Source: Aliidiomarina sanyensis (GTDB taxonomy: Bacteria; Pseudomonadota; Gammaproteobacteria; Enterobacterales; Alteromonadaceae). Taken from it: DNA of 64,000 bases. The stretch's first letter is position 1. Every line of letters begins with the position of its first letter. The translations under genes and the position numbers were made by a program. Shown here one piece after another: positions 42,783 to 51,140 of this stretch. The stretch covers positions 124,001-188,000 of the forward strand of contig NZ_PIPM01000001.1 in NCBI RefSeq assembly GCF_003987175.1. The letters run 5' to 3'. Under the pieces are notes generated by a model. That model was not told where the DNA came from. It did no database searches and saw only the letters and a program-made list of their open reading frames with translations.

Positions 42783-44318
42783 ATGAAAGTTAGAGCTCAG
42801 ATAGGCATGGTGTTGAACCTCGACAAGTGTATTGGTTGTCACACCTGCTCAATTACCTGTAAAAACGTCTGGACCTCACGGGAAGGGGTTGAATACGCGT
42901 GGTTTAACAACGTAGAGACCAAACCGGGAGTCGGTTTTCCCAAAGAGTGGGAAAACCAAGAGAAATGGAATGGCGGTTGGGTTCGCAATAGCAAGGGCAA
43001 ATTGCAATTGAAAATGGGTGGAAAGCTCCGGATTTTAGCGAATATCTTCGCCAACCCCGATCTACCTGCGATTGACGATTACTATGAGCCATTTGATTTT
43101 GATTATCAGCACTTGCATACCGCAGGCGATAGCAAGCACCAACCGGTGGCACGTCCGCGCTCGTTGATCAGCGGCCAACGGATGGAAAAGATCGAATGGG
43201 GTCCCAACTGGGAAGAGATTCTTGGGACGGAGTTTGCCAAACGAAAAGTTGATAAGAACTTTGATGAAGTGGTGCAAAAAGACATTTATGGACAGTTTGA
43301 AAAAACGTTCATGATGTATCTACCTCGTTTGTGTGAGCATTGTTTAAACCCTGCGTGTGTTGCGGCTTGTCCTTCAGGTGCGATTTATAAACGAGAAGAA
43401 GACGGTATTGTTCTGATTGATCAGGACAAGTGTCGCGGCTGGCGTATGTGTGTGTCCGGCTGCCCATACAAGAAAATTTACTACAACTGGAAAACCGGAA
43501 AATCGGAAAAATGTACTTTCTGTTTCCCTCGGATTGAAGCGGGTCAACCCACAACCTGCTCTGAGACCTGTGTGGGCCGAATTCGCTATCTCGGCGTGTT
43601 GTTGTATGACGCAGACAAGATTGAAGCGGCGGCAAACACTCCCAACGAGAAAGATTTGTATCAAGCACAGCTCGATCTATTTCTCGACCCCTTTGATCCC
43701 GAAGTGATCAAAGCGGCGCAGAAAGAGGGTATTCCGGAAAATTGGTTGAAAGCAGCTCAGCGTTCTCCGGTGTACATGATGGCGATGGAATGGAAAGTCG
43801 CGCTGCCATTGCATCCTGAATATAGAACACTGCCAATGGTTTGGTATGTTCCGCCGCTGTCACCAATTCAAACTGCAGTTGAAGCAGGGCATGTTGGTAT
43901 GAATGGGGAGATTCCAGACCTTAAGTCGCTGCGCATTCCACTTCGTTATTTAGCGAATATGTTGACCGCGGGTGATGAAGCGCCGGTTGTTCGAGCTCTT
44001 GAGCGGATGATTGCAATGCGAGCTTACAAACGGTCGCAAAATGTTGACGGTGTCGAGGACTTCGAAGTCCTGAAACAAGTCGGCCTCACACCCAATCAAG
44101 TGGAAGAGATGTATCGCTACATGGCGTTGGCAAACTATGAAGATCGTTTTGTAATTCCAACAAGTGCGCGGGCCTATGCTGAAAATGCGTATGACCTGAA
44201 AGGCGATTGCGGATTTAGCTTCGGGAATGGATGTGGCAATGGTGAGAGCGGGCTAAATCTGTTTGGTGGTGATAAGAAAGGGGTGCGTAAAGTCATTCCC
44301 GTGGTGATGAAGGATTAA
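42783..44318 (+). CDS. narH: Respiratory nitrate reductase, beta subunit
   Basis: Electron-transfer subunit carrying one [3Fe-4S] and three [4Fe-4S] clusters between NarI hemes and NarG. The first cluster group is C16, C19, C22, C26 (CIGCHTCSITCKNVW). Later groups are LCEHCLNPACVAACPSGAI, CRGWRMCVSGCPY and CTFCFPRIEAGQPTTC. The Trp in CRGW replaces a Cys, giving the 3Fe cluster. I chose the ATG at 42783 (511 aa), 8 nt after AGGA, over the ATG at 42774. Confidence 0.97.
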   Translation: MKVRAQIGMVLNLDKCIGCHTCSITCKNVWTSREGVEYAWFNNVETKPGVGFPKEWENQEKWNGGWVRNSKGKLQLKMGGKLRILANIFANPDLPAIDDYYEPFDFDYQHLHTAGDSKHQPVARPRSLISGQRMEKIEWGPNWEEILGTEFAKRKVDKNFDEVVQKDIYGQFEKTFMMYLPRLCEHCLNPACVAACPSGAIYKREEDGIVLIDQDKCRGWRMCVSGCPYKKIYYNWKTGKSEKCTFCFPRIEAGQPTTCSETCVGRIRYLGVLLYDADKIEAAANTPNEKDLYQAQLDLFLDPFDPEVIKAAQKEGIPENWLKAAQRSPVYMMAMEWKVALPLHPEYRTLPMVWYVPPLSPIQTAVEAGHVGMNGEIPDLKSLRIPLRYLANMLTAGDEAPVVRALERMIAMRAYKRSQNVDGVEDFEVLKQVGLTPNQVEEMYRYMALANYEDRFVIPTSARAYAENAYDLKGDCGFSFGNGCGNGESGLNLFGGDKKGVRKVIPVVMKD

Positions 44319-44322
44319 TGTG

Positions 44323-45066
44323 ATGCAAATTTTACATGCTTTATCGTTTTTGCTCGATTATCCAACTGCTGGTGTGATTGAAGCAAATCGTGATTTGCAG
44401 AAAATCATTTCAGAAAGCGCGCTACCGGGTGAGGATAAAAATGCGCTTAGCGACTTTCTAATGCAGCGCTGCAGCGGTGACTTAATGGAATGGCAAGCGG
44501 AATACGACAGCTTGTTTGAGCGCGGCCGCGCGCTCTCACTTCTCTTATTTGAGCACGTGCACGGGGAATCTAGGGATCGGGGCCAAGCGATGGTTAACTT
44601 GCTGAAGCAATATCGAGAGGCAGGACTCGAAATCGGCGTGCGCGAACTACCGGATTACATTCCGCTCTATTTGGAGTTTCTTGCTACGCAAGGAGATGAA
44701 AACGCCGAATTAGGGTTGCAAGAGGTCGCACATATCCTGGCGCTCCTCGCCGCACGTTTAGAACAACGTGACAGTAACTATGCCAGTATTTTTAGGGCGT
44801 TACTGGCGATGTCTGGGGTGAGTATTGACCTTGAAGACGTGCGGGAGCAAATCATTAACGAACAGCGCGACGATACGAAGGAAGCACTTGATAAAGTCTG
44901 GGAGGAGGAGATGGTGACCTTTGGGCCGGATGCAACCGCTGATGGATGCGCAAGTGCTGTCAATAAGCCGTCGGAAGGACAGCGAAAAGACCAACTAGTA
45001 CCGATCTCATGGGCCGACTTCAAAGATGTAGGCCAGGGAGATGTCCAGCGAGGAAATGAATCATGA
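44323..45066 (+). CDS. narJ: Nitrate reductase assembly chaperone NarJ
   Basis: Cytoplasmic chaperone of the TorD/DmsD class that holds apo-NarGH during Moco insertion; it is not part of the final enzyme. The all-helical protein has LSFLLDYPT near the start and the family block SLLLFEHVHGESRDRGQAMV followed by LPDYIPLYLEFLA. A GTG at 44320 precedes the preferred ATG at 44323 (247 aa), which lies 8 nt after AGGA. The stop overlaps narI (ATGA). Confidence 0.95.
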   Translation: MQILHALSFLLDYPTAGVIEANRDLQKIISESALPGEDKNALSDFLMQRCSGDLMEWQAEYDSLFERGRALSLLLFEHVHGESRDRGQAMVNLLKQYREAGLEIGVRELPDYIPLYLEFLATQGDENAELGLQEVAHILALLAARLEQRDSNYASIFRALLAMSGVSIDLEDVREQIINEQRDDTKEALDKVWEEEMVTFGPDATADGCASAVNKPSEGQRKDQLVPISWADFKDVGQGDVQRGNES

Positions 45067-45746
45067 ATTTCACCGATATGTTACTTTTCGGGATCTACCC
45101 GTACATTGCTTCCGTGATTTTTTTCGTTGGTAGCGCGCTTCGTTATGATCGAGAACAATTCACTTGGAAAGCACAATCCAGTCAAATTCTTGATAAAACC
45201 TACTTTAGAACGGCCAGTGTGCTCTTCCATGTGGGTATTATCATGATTTTCCTTGGACACTTTGCAGGACTCGTAATGCCTTACGAAGTTTGGAGTTTTC
45301 TGGGAATCACCCTTGCCCAGAAGCAGTTAATTGCGATGGGTGTCGGTGGATTCTTCGGCGCTATCTGCTTTATCGGGTTAACCATGCTGGTTTGGCGGCG
45401 GTTATTTAATCCTCGAGTTCGAGCAAGTAGCTCAGTCATGGATACCCTGATTTTGCTTTTAATTTACTGGCAATTGATCCTCGGTATCATGACGATCTTT
45501 GTTTCAACAGGCCATATGGATGGGTATGTGATGCAGGACCTTATGAGCTGGTCTCGGTATTTGCTGACTTTCCGTCCGGCGGAAGCAATTGAGTTCATGG
45601 CGGACATTCATTGGATCTACAAGGCTCATGTGTTCTGGGGAATCACATTGTTTGTCTTATTCCCATTTAGTCGATTGGTCCATATCTGGAGTGTTCCGGT
45701 GAAATACTTCGGTCGCAGTCACCAGATTGTACGTCGTCGCTATTGA
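45063..45746 (+). CDS. narI: Respiratory nitrate reductase, gamma subunit (cytochrome b)
   Basis: Membrane diheme subunit that oxidises quinol and passes electrons to NarH. Length is 227 aa with five transmembrane helices. Candidate heme ligands are His residues in FHVGIIMIFLGHFAGL and in the last helix region (IHWIYKAHVFWG and RLVHIWSVP). It opens as NarI proteins do (NFTDMLLFGIYPYIA). It is translationally coupled to narJ. Confidence 0.96.
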   Translation: MNFTDMLLFGIYPYIASVIFFVGSALRYDREQFTWKAQSSQILDKTYFRTASVLFHVGIIMIFLGHFAGLVMPYEVWSFLGITLAQKQLIAMGVGGFFGAICFIGLTMLVWRRLFNPRVRASSSVMDTLILLLIYWQLILGIMTIFVSTGHMDGYVMQDLMSWSRYLLTFRPAEAIEFMADIHWIYKAHVFWGITLFVLFPFSRLVHIWSVPVKYFGRSHQIVRRRY

Positions 45747-45820
45747 AGATAAGGGCATACTGGATGCACAGTATGCCCATCCTGACTGGGGATCTGCAAT
45801 TCACGGTCAATGAGGTGTTT

Positions 45821-46588
45821 ATGATTTACGTTAATGAAACAGCAATTCCTGAACAAGCGATCTTGGCAGAAATGCAATACCATCCGGCCCCATCGCAAGA
45901 GGTGGCCATGAAGAAAGCAGCTGAGGCATTAGTTATCGGTGAGCTACTGAAGCAGCGTGCACAGGCACTTGGCCTTAAGGTTACGAGTGCAAAAGCACAG
46001 GCAGCGGAAAACGATTACATTGAGCGCTTAATTGAAAAAGAAGTTCACATTCCAGCAGCTACCGAGATTGAATGTGAGCAATATTTCCGAGCAAACCGCG
46101 AGCGCTTTACGACATCGCCTTTACTTGAGGTTCGTCATATTCTCTGCGCAGCAACTCCAGAGGACGATAAAGTCCGTATGGAAGCGCTCACCTTGGCCGA
46201 GGCAATCATTCAGCAACTACAAGCGGGCGGTGATTTCACCGGCCTTGCAAATCAGTATTCTGCGTGTCCCTCTAAGTCAACCGGGGGAAGTCTTGGGCAG
46301 ATCAGTCGGGGACAAACGGTGCCGGAATTTGAGCGCATTGTCTTTGCCCTTGAGCCGGGTCTCTACGACTCGCCGGTTGAAACACGCTATGGCTTTCATA
46401 TTGTTTGGGTTGAACGAAAGATTGCCGGACAACTTCTGGAGTATGCGCAGGTCAAAGAAAAAATCCGTGACTACTTGAATGAAAAAGTCCGACACAAAGC
46501 AATCGCTCAATATATTCAAACCTTGATTGGTGGTGCGACGATTGAGGGATATCAGTTTGAGCTCGACCACTCACCATTGATGCAGTAG
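45821..46588 (+). CDS. Parvulin-type peptidylprolyl isomerase of the nar operon
   Basis: A 255-aa PpiC/NifM-like protein without signal peptide or membrane helix, hence cytoplasmic. An N-terminal helical region (about 1-95) precedes a parvulin domain (about 105-205: VRHILCAATPE, GGSLGQISRGQTVPEFE, TRYGFHIVWV). Such a gene follows narGHJI in many proteobacteria and is presumed to help fold or assemble the reductase; direct evidence is scarce. I chose the ATG at 45821 over the TTG at 45743 because GAGGT precedes it and the N terminus fits. A terminator follows. Confidence 0.87.
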   Translation: MIYVNETAIPEQAILAEMQYHPAPSQEVAMKKAAEALVIGELLKQRAQALGLKVTSAKAQAAENDYIERLIEKEVHIPAATEIECEQYFRANRERFTTSPLLEVRHILCAATPEDDKVRMEALTLAEAIIQQLQAGGDFTGLANQYSACPSKSTGGSLGQISRGQTVPEFERIVFALEPGLYDSPVETRYGFHIVWVERKIAGQLLEYAQVKEKIRDYLNEKVRHKAIAQYIQTLIGGATIEGYQFELDHSPLMQ

Positions 46589-46627
46589 CAAAGGATGCAC
46601 GTTTGAGTTCATCTCGGCTCTCTCTAT

Positions 46628-46652
46628 AACCCAGCTTATTGCTGGGTTTTTT
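46628..46652 (+). terminator. Rho-independent terminator of narGHJI-ppi
   Basis: An 8-bp stem AACCCAGC/GCTGGGTT with a TTATT loop and a run of six T, 40 bp after the isomerase stop. Confidence 0.92.
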
Positions 46653-46653
46653 C

Positions 46654-46669
46654 TACCTATACCATGGTA
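46654..46669. promoter_or_regulatory. Weak candidate NarL/NarP 7-2-7 site upstream of the porin
   Basis: TACCTAT-AC-CATGGTA: the left heptamer is a perfect TACYYMT match and the right keeps only the outer bases. It begins 2 bp after the terminator and 105 bp before the porin start. No FNR box is evident here. Confidence 0.35.
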
Positions 46670-46773
46670 AAAGACGTACCTCATCGTCCTTTCAAACTAC
46701 TCCTAAGGACACCAAAAAGCTGATGCCGCGTGTTCTAAAATGGTCACACGAAACCACCAAGGAGTGATAGTCG

Positions 46774-47991
46774 ATGTATCGAACTGCCGGTCTTAATTTC
46801 TGTTGTTCCCTTTCGTGGCCCCTTGCCACAGTCGTTTTATTTATGGGCGTTCCGCATGCATTTGCCGCAGAGGAAGCTCATCTTTCGCCCAATCAGGTCA
46901 AGGTCGACTTACGCTATCGGCTTGAACACGTAGACCAAGATAACCTATTAGAAAATGCAGTTGCTTCGACGCTTCGAACGCGCGTGCTCGCAGAAAAGTC
47001 GGCTTTCTCTAATGTGCGTTTGTGGATTGAAGTAGATCACGTGGAGACATTGGGCGGGATGGGTTATAACGACACGGTCAATGGCATGGAGAGTCATTCC
47101 GTCGTTGCGGACCCTCGTGGTACCGATATAAATCAAGCGGCCGTTGCGTATCGCACTGAGATAGGAGAGCTAACGGCAGGTCGTTTCCGTATGAACCATC
47201 TAAATCAGCGTTTTCTGGGTGGGGTGGGTTGGCGCCAGAATGAGCAAACCTTTGATGGACTTCGGTTCAGCCGAAGCACCTCGTCAGATTTCTATGTAGA
47301 TGTTGCACGCATTCATCGGGTAAATCGAATTTTCGGACCGAAAGGGCCTAATGCTTATGAGCGAGGCGCTTTATACGCGGGGTTGGTGACTTTTCCCTTG
47401 CAAAAAAATCATCATGTAGGCGCATTTGTTTATGATTTCGACTTTACAGACTGGAATATTCGCGACAGCCAAACCCTCGGAATGAACTATCACGGGAGTT
47501 TGAATCCGTTCTCGGTCCCAATAAAGCTCAGTGTCACATTCGCACGTCAAACCGACGCACACGATCAGCCTCTGTCTTTCTCCCACCATTACCACCGAGT
47601 GAGTGCTGAAGCCGAGTTGAAAAGAAAGGTTCATCTTGAGCTTGGGCAAGAGCGCCTTGCCGGAGATGGTCTTAGCGCTTTTCAAACACCATTGGCGACG
47701 CTTCATGCCTTCCAGGGATTCACCGATTTGTTTCTCGTGACTCCCCATGATGGATTGCGTGATACCTTTTCCCGCCTTCGTTTTGAGGCCTACGCAGTAA
47801 ATTGGGGAATCGGGTACCATCGGTTTGTATCCGATAGAGCGAGCCGAGCGTACGGCGACGAGTGGAATTTGACGCTGAGTTATCAACTCCCTCAAAACGT
47901 GAATGTGTTATTTAAATATGCAGATTACCGAGCGAAGACCTTTGCTGTGGATACACGCAAGACTTGGTTAATGCTTAGCTACGCATTTTAA
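46774..47991 (+). CDS. Alginate-export-type outer-membrane beta-barrel porin
   Basis: A 405-aa outer-membrane protein with an N-terminal signal peptide (about residues 1-32, cleaved at AFA|AEE). Alternating amphipathic strands with many aromatic residues run to a C-terminal Phe (MLSYAF), the barrel-insertion signal. The middle resembles the alginate-export (AlgE-like) family, with RTEIGELTAGRFRMN and GLRFSRS. No alginate genes are nearby. Its position after narGHJI, flanked by terminators, suggests a channel for nitrate or nitrite, but that is inference. Confidence 0.82.
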   Translation: MYRTAGLNFCCSLSWPLATVVLFMGVPHAFAAEEAHLSPNQVKVDLRYRLEHVDQDNLLENAVASTLRTRVLAEKSAFSNVRLWIEVDHVETLGGMGYNDTVNGMESHSVVADPRGTDINQAAVAYRTEIGELTAGRFRMNHLNQRFLGGVGWRQNEQTFDGLRFSRSTSSDFYVDVARIHRVNRIFGPKGPNAYERGALYAGLVTFPLQKNHHVGAFVYDFDFTDWNIRDSQTLGMNYHGSLNPFSVPIKLSVTFARQTDAHDQPLSFSHHYHRVSAEAELKRKVHLELGQERLAGDGLSAFQTPLATLHAFQGFTDLFLVTPHDGLRDTFSRLRFEAYAVNWGIGYHRFVSDRASRAYGDEWNLTLSYQLPQNVNVLFKYADYRAKTFAVDTRKTWLMLSYAF

Positions 47992-48010
47992 TTACACTTA
48001 ACCCTTTTCA

Positions 48011-48037
48011 AAAAAACCGACTTCGTGTCGGTTTTTT
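48011..48037 (+). terminator. Rho-independent terminator after the porin
   Basis: Stem AAAAAACCGAC/GTCGGTTTTTT with a TTCGT loop, lying 19 bp after the porin stop. The A-tract makes it potentially bidirectional. Confidence 0.9.
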
Positions 48038-48065
48038 CATTTCCGATATCCCATGAAACAGCATC

Positions 48066-48081
48066 TACCTCTGACGAGGTA
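48066..48081. promoter_or_regulatory. Candidate NarL/NarP 7-2-7 site upstream of nrdG
   Basis: TACCTCT-GA-CGAGGTA: the left heptamer is a perfect consensus match, and the right is close. The centre (48073.5) lies 73 bp upstream of the nrdG FNR box, 20 bp (about two helical turns) farther than at narG. Confidence 0.55.
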
Positions 48082-48139
48082 TGGGATCCAGAAGGACTGG
48101 GGGGTCTAGCGAAGGTCCATGATCACAGGCATGAAAAGC

Positions 48140-48180
48140 TTGATCCAGATCAAGGGATTGAGCTCGCGATCACTTAGTGT
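48140..48180 (+). promoter_or_regulatory. Class II FNR promoter of nrdG-nrdD
   Basis: A perfect FNR box TTGAT-CCAG-ATCAA (48140-48153) is followed after 21 bp by TAGTGT (48175-48180), the same -10 as at narG. The inferred start near 48,187 gives FNR at about -41. Confidence 0.85.
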
Positions 48181-48233
48181 AAGCACTACATATAGTGATA
48201 ATGAATCAATAAAAACACAAGATGTGGTGTTTT

Positions 48234-48686
48234 ATGCGGATTAGATATTCAGAAGAGCAGGTCGTTTGGTTAGAGGTGCCAGGAGAAACAACGCTCGCTT
48301 ACACGATTACCGGATGTACGGTTGGATGCCGTGGTTGTCATAGCGTAGAAACCTGGCCAGCGCATCGGGGAGAGATTTTGAGTGAGCGGTATTTGGCTGC
48401 TCAGCTGGCGAGGTATCGGGGACTGATTACCTGCGTTCTCTTTCTCGGAGGCGAATGGTATCCCCGACAATTGCTCCAATTGCTCAAGCAGGTTAAGAAC
48501 GAGGGATTAAAGACCTGCCTATACACCGGGCTTGAGAGCATTGATGAGTCACTCAAGGAACAATTGGATTACCTAAAGCTCGGTCCATGGATGGCGGAGC
48601 GTGGCGGGCTTGAGAACCGGGGGAGTAATCAGCGTTTTATTAATCTGCGAACGGGGATGACTGAAAACTATAAGTTTTGGTCCTAA
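48234..48686 (+). CDS. nrdG: Anaerobic ribonucleotide reductase activating protein NrdG
   Basis: Radical-SAM activase that installs the glycyl radical on NrdD. The cluster motif is C28-x3-C32-x2-C35 (CTVGCRGCH), followed by FLGGEW. The 150-aa length is normal. The frame is open from ATG 48222, but the ATG at 48234 gives the family-like start MRIRY. It precedes nrdD by 40 bp, the reverse of the E. coli nrdD-nrdG order. Confidence 0.93.
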   Translation: MRIRYSEEQVVWLEVPGETTLAYTITGCTVGCRGCHSVETWPAHRGEILSERYLAAQLARYRGLITCVLFLGGEWYPRQLLQLLKQVKNEGLKTCLYTGLESIDESLKEQLDYLKLGPWMAERGGLENRGSNQRFINLRTGMTENYKFWS

Positions 48687-48726
48687 GACCAAATTTCGAG
48701 CGATGAAAATAATAAGGGGAAAATCT

Positions 48727-50559
48727 ATGTTGCGCTTATCCAATGAACAAGTGAATGGCAAGATCTCGTTTATTAAAAATTACCTTGATGCTCAAAATGC
48801 AGCAGATGGCTCAACCATGGATGCCAATGCGAATGTTACCCAAAAAAATGTGGCGACACTGGAATCTGAGATCATGAAGGACTTTTTCGTGCAGGTGAAC
48901 CGAGGTTTAGTAAGTCAGAAAATTGCTAATCTTTTCGGGCAGGAACTTGCCGACGAATATGTCCGCCAGATAGAAGATCATGAGATCTACGTCCATGATG
49001 AAACAAGTCTAAAACCCTATTGCGTATCGGTCACCATGTATCCGTTTCTACGCGATGGTTTGACAAAATTAGGTGGAGAATCTCAAGGGCCAAAGCATAT
49101 CGAGTCCTTCTGCGGAACTTTTGTGAACTTTGTTTTTGCCGTGAGTTCACAGTTTGCGGGGGCGGTCGCGACGGTCGAGTTTTTGACGTACTTTGATTAT
49201 TTTGCACGAAAGGATTACGGAGATAATTATCTTGTCACCCACCGGCACGAAATCGCTAATCACCTTCAGCATGTGGTTTATGCATTGAATCAACCGGCCG
49301 CAGCACGCGGCTATCAAAGCGTTTTCTGGAATATTTCAATTTACGATCAACATTACTTTGACAGTATGTTTGGTGAATTTGTGTTCCCCGATTTCAGCAA
49401 GCCTGAGTGGGATTCGGTCGCAAAGCTCCAGGACTTCTTTTTGGATTGGTTCAATACCGAGCGCAGCAAAGCAATTCTCACATTTCCTGTCGTTACTGTG
49501 GCCATGTTAACTGAATCAGGACAGTGCAAAGATCAAGCGTTTGCGCGAGGAATGGCAGGACATATGGCAAAGGGAAGTTCGTTCTTTATTTATCTCTCGG
49601 ATAATGCGGACAGCCTGGCGAGCTGCTGCCGTTTACGCAGTGAAATAGCGGATAATACCTTTTCGTATACCCTAGGAGCAGGTGGCGTGGCAACCGGATC
49701 GATTAATGTCATCACCATTAATATGAATCGTTTGGTTCAGGATGGGAGAGATTTAGCGCAGGAGATTTGTAAGATCCACAAATACCAAGTTGCATATCGA
49801 AAGATCATGGAGGAATACCTTGAGGCGGGACTTCTCACTGTCTACGACGCAGGATTTATTAGCCTGGATAAGCAGTTCTTGACTATCGGCATTAATGGTA
49901 TGACGGAGGCAGCTGAATCTCAGGGAATTCAGGTGGGGAATAACGAGGAATACAAAGCGTTTGTGCAGCGTCATTTAAAGGTTATTTATGACGCGAATAA
50001 AGAAGCCAAAACAAGCTATGGTTATATGTTTAATACGGAATTTGTACCCGCAGAGAATCTCGGGGTTAAGAATGCAAAATGGGATCAGAAGGATGGATAT
50101 TTTGTTCCACGAGCGTGTTACAACAGTTACTTTTATACGGTTGAAGACGATCGTATTCATGCGCTGGATAAGTTTATTTTGCACGGTCGAGAATTGATTG
50201 AATATCTCGACGGTGGTTCGGCACTGCATCTTAACCTAGATGAAAAATTGAGTACCGATGGATATCTAAGCTTGTTTAATCTCGCCGCGAAAACTGGGTG
50301 CAACTATTTTTGCATCAATGTGCGAATTACTATTTGTAACCTGTGTGCTCATATCGATAAACGAACCTTAAATCGGTGTTCCGAATGCGGAAGCGAGGAC
50401 ATCGATTTCGGTACACGGGTGATTGGGTACTTAAAACGAGTCTCTGCGTTCAGTGAGGGACGTCGCAAGGAACACGCATTGCGCCATTATCATCGCGAAC
50501 ATCGAGCTGGCGACGCAAGCAGCGAGGCGCGCGAGCAGCCAGTATCTGAAATCGCTTGA
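48727..50559 (+). CDS. nrdD: Anaerobic (class III) ribonucleoside-triphosphate reductase NrdD
   Basis: Glycyl-radical enzyme making deoxyribonucleotides without oxygen. The 610-aa protein begins directly with the catalytic region (VHDETSLKPYCVSVTM, YFDYFARKDYG); no N-terminal ATP-cone domain is visible, unlike E. coli NrdD. Near the C terminus are the zinc cysteines (ICNLC and CSECGSED) and the radical motif RVIGYL with Gly567. I chose the ATG at 48727, which has AGGGGA upstream, over 48703. A hairpin (50567-50592) follows. Confidence 0.95.
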   Translation: MLRLSNEQVNGKISFIKNYLDAQNAADGSTMDANANVTQKNVATLESEIMKDFFVQVNRGLVSQKIANLFGQELADEYVRQIEDHEIYVHDETSLKPYCVSVTMYPFLRDGLTKLGGESQGPKHIESFCGTFVNFVFAVSSQFAGAVATVEFLTYFDYFARKDYGDNYLVTHRHEIANHLQHVVYALNQPAAARGYQSVFWNISIYDQHYFDSMFGEFVFPDFSKPEWDSVAKLQDFFLDWFNTERSKAILTFPVVTVAMLTESGQCKDQAFARGMAGHMAKGSSFFIYLSDNADSLASCCRLRSEIADNTFSYTLGAGGVATGSINVITINMNRLVQDGRDLAQEICKIHKYQVAYRKIMEEYLEAGLLTVYDAGFISLDKQFLTIGINGMTEAAESQGIQVGNNEEYKAFVQRHLKVIYDANKEAKTSYGYMFNTEFVPAENLGVKNAKWDQKDGYFVPRACYNSYFYTVEDDRIHALDKFILHGRELIEYLDGGSALHLNLDEKLSTDGYLSLFNLAAKTGCNYFCINVRITICNLCAHIDKRTLNRCSECGSEDIDFGTRVIGYLKRVSAFSEGRRKEHALRHYHREHRAGDASSEAREQPVSEIA

Positions 50560-50566
50560 CCTACCT

Positions 50567-50592
50567 ATAAGGGGGGAGGGGCTCCCCCTTAT
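50567..50592 (+). other. Hairpin after nrdD
   Basis: A 9-bp perfect inverted repeat ATAAGGGGG/CCCCCTTAT with an 8-nt loop begins 7 bp after the nrdD stop. No T-run follows immediately, so it may stabilise the nrdD mRNA 3' end or act as a weak terminator. Confidence 0.5.
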
Positions 50593-50668
50593 GCTTCGTG
50601 CTGTTTTTGAGCTCACTTTGTTACACTTTAAGCATATCATCGGCGCCCACTGAGGAACGAAGACACTC

Positions 50669-51073
50669 ATGCAACTAAGCAGTTATCACGATTTTATTCA
50701 CGCGGCAAAATCGCAAAATGAGCCGCAACGGCTACTTTTTGTGTTTGCAAAAGCGACCATGCCAGACCACGCAACTGACGACCAAAAGCGTCGTTTTGAG
50801 CAGGGTGAGGGGGGGAATTTAGAGCCGGTGTTGTGTGTGGATAAATTGCCGGATGAGGTTGCCGATTTCGATGTGCTGATCGCTGAATCAGCCGAAACGG
50901 GTAAAGATTGGGATATTGCGTTCGCCGCAAGTATGAGCGGTTTAATTGGTATTCCTCCTACACCGGAACAGGCTGAGCAGCCTTTAAAAATGATGGTTGA
51001 GAGTATTAAAAGTGGGAATATTGCTAATTTTCTCGCGTTTAATCGTCAGGGGGAATTACTCCGGATTCTATGA
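50669..51073 (+). CDS. Conserved small protein often found with nrdD (function unknown)
   Basis: A 134-aa soluble protein. Motifs include EPQRLLFVFAKATMPDHATD, EPVLCVDKLP and LKMMVESIKSGNIANFLAF. I recall homologues in pseudomonads and relatives labelled ribonucleotide reductase subunit alpha. It contains no reductase motif or radical site, so that label looks inherited rather than tested. It starts 109 bp after nrdD on the same strand and ends before a strong terminator. One Cys (in LCVDK) is its only obvious reactive residue. Confidence 0.75.
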   Translation: MQLSSYHDFIHAAKSQNEPQRLLFVFAKATMPDHATDDQKRRFEQGEGGNLEPVLCVDKLPDEVADFDVLIAESAETGKDWDIAFAASMSGLIGIPPTPEQAEQPLKMMVESIKSGNIANFLAFNRQGELLRIL

Positions 51074-51089
51074 TCTGACGTTTAGAGAT

Positions 51090-51126
51090 GCCGCCATCGG
51101 CCGAGCGCTCGATGGCGGCTTTTTTA
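51090..51126 (+). terminator. Rho-independent terminator between convergent genes
   Basis: A 10-bp G+C-rich stem GCCGCCATCG/CGATGGCGGC with a 10-nt loop and a T-run, 16 bp after the upstream stop. It closes the nrdG-nrdD-small protein transcript. Confidence 0.9.
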
Positions 51127-51140
51127 TTGACGTCTCGGTT

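Noticed and set aside
50567-50592. Hairpin after nrdD as a true terminator
   Set aside because: There is no T-run directly after the stem, and the next gene on the same strand is closed by a much better terminator at 51090.
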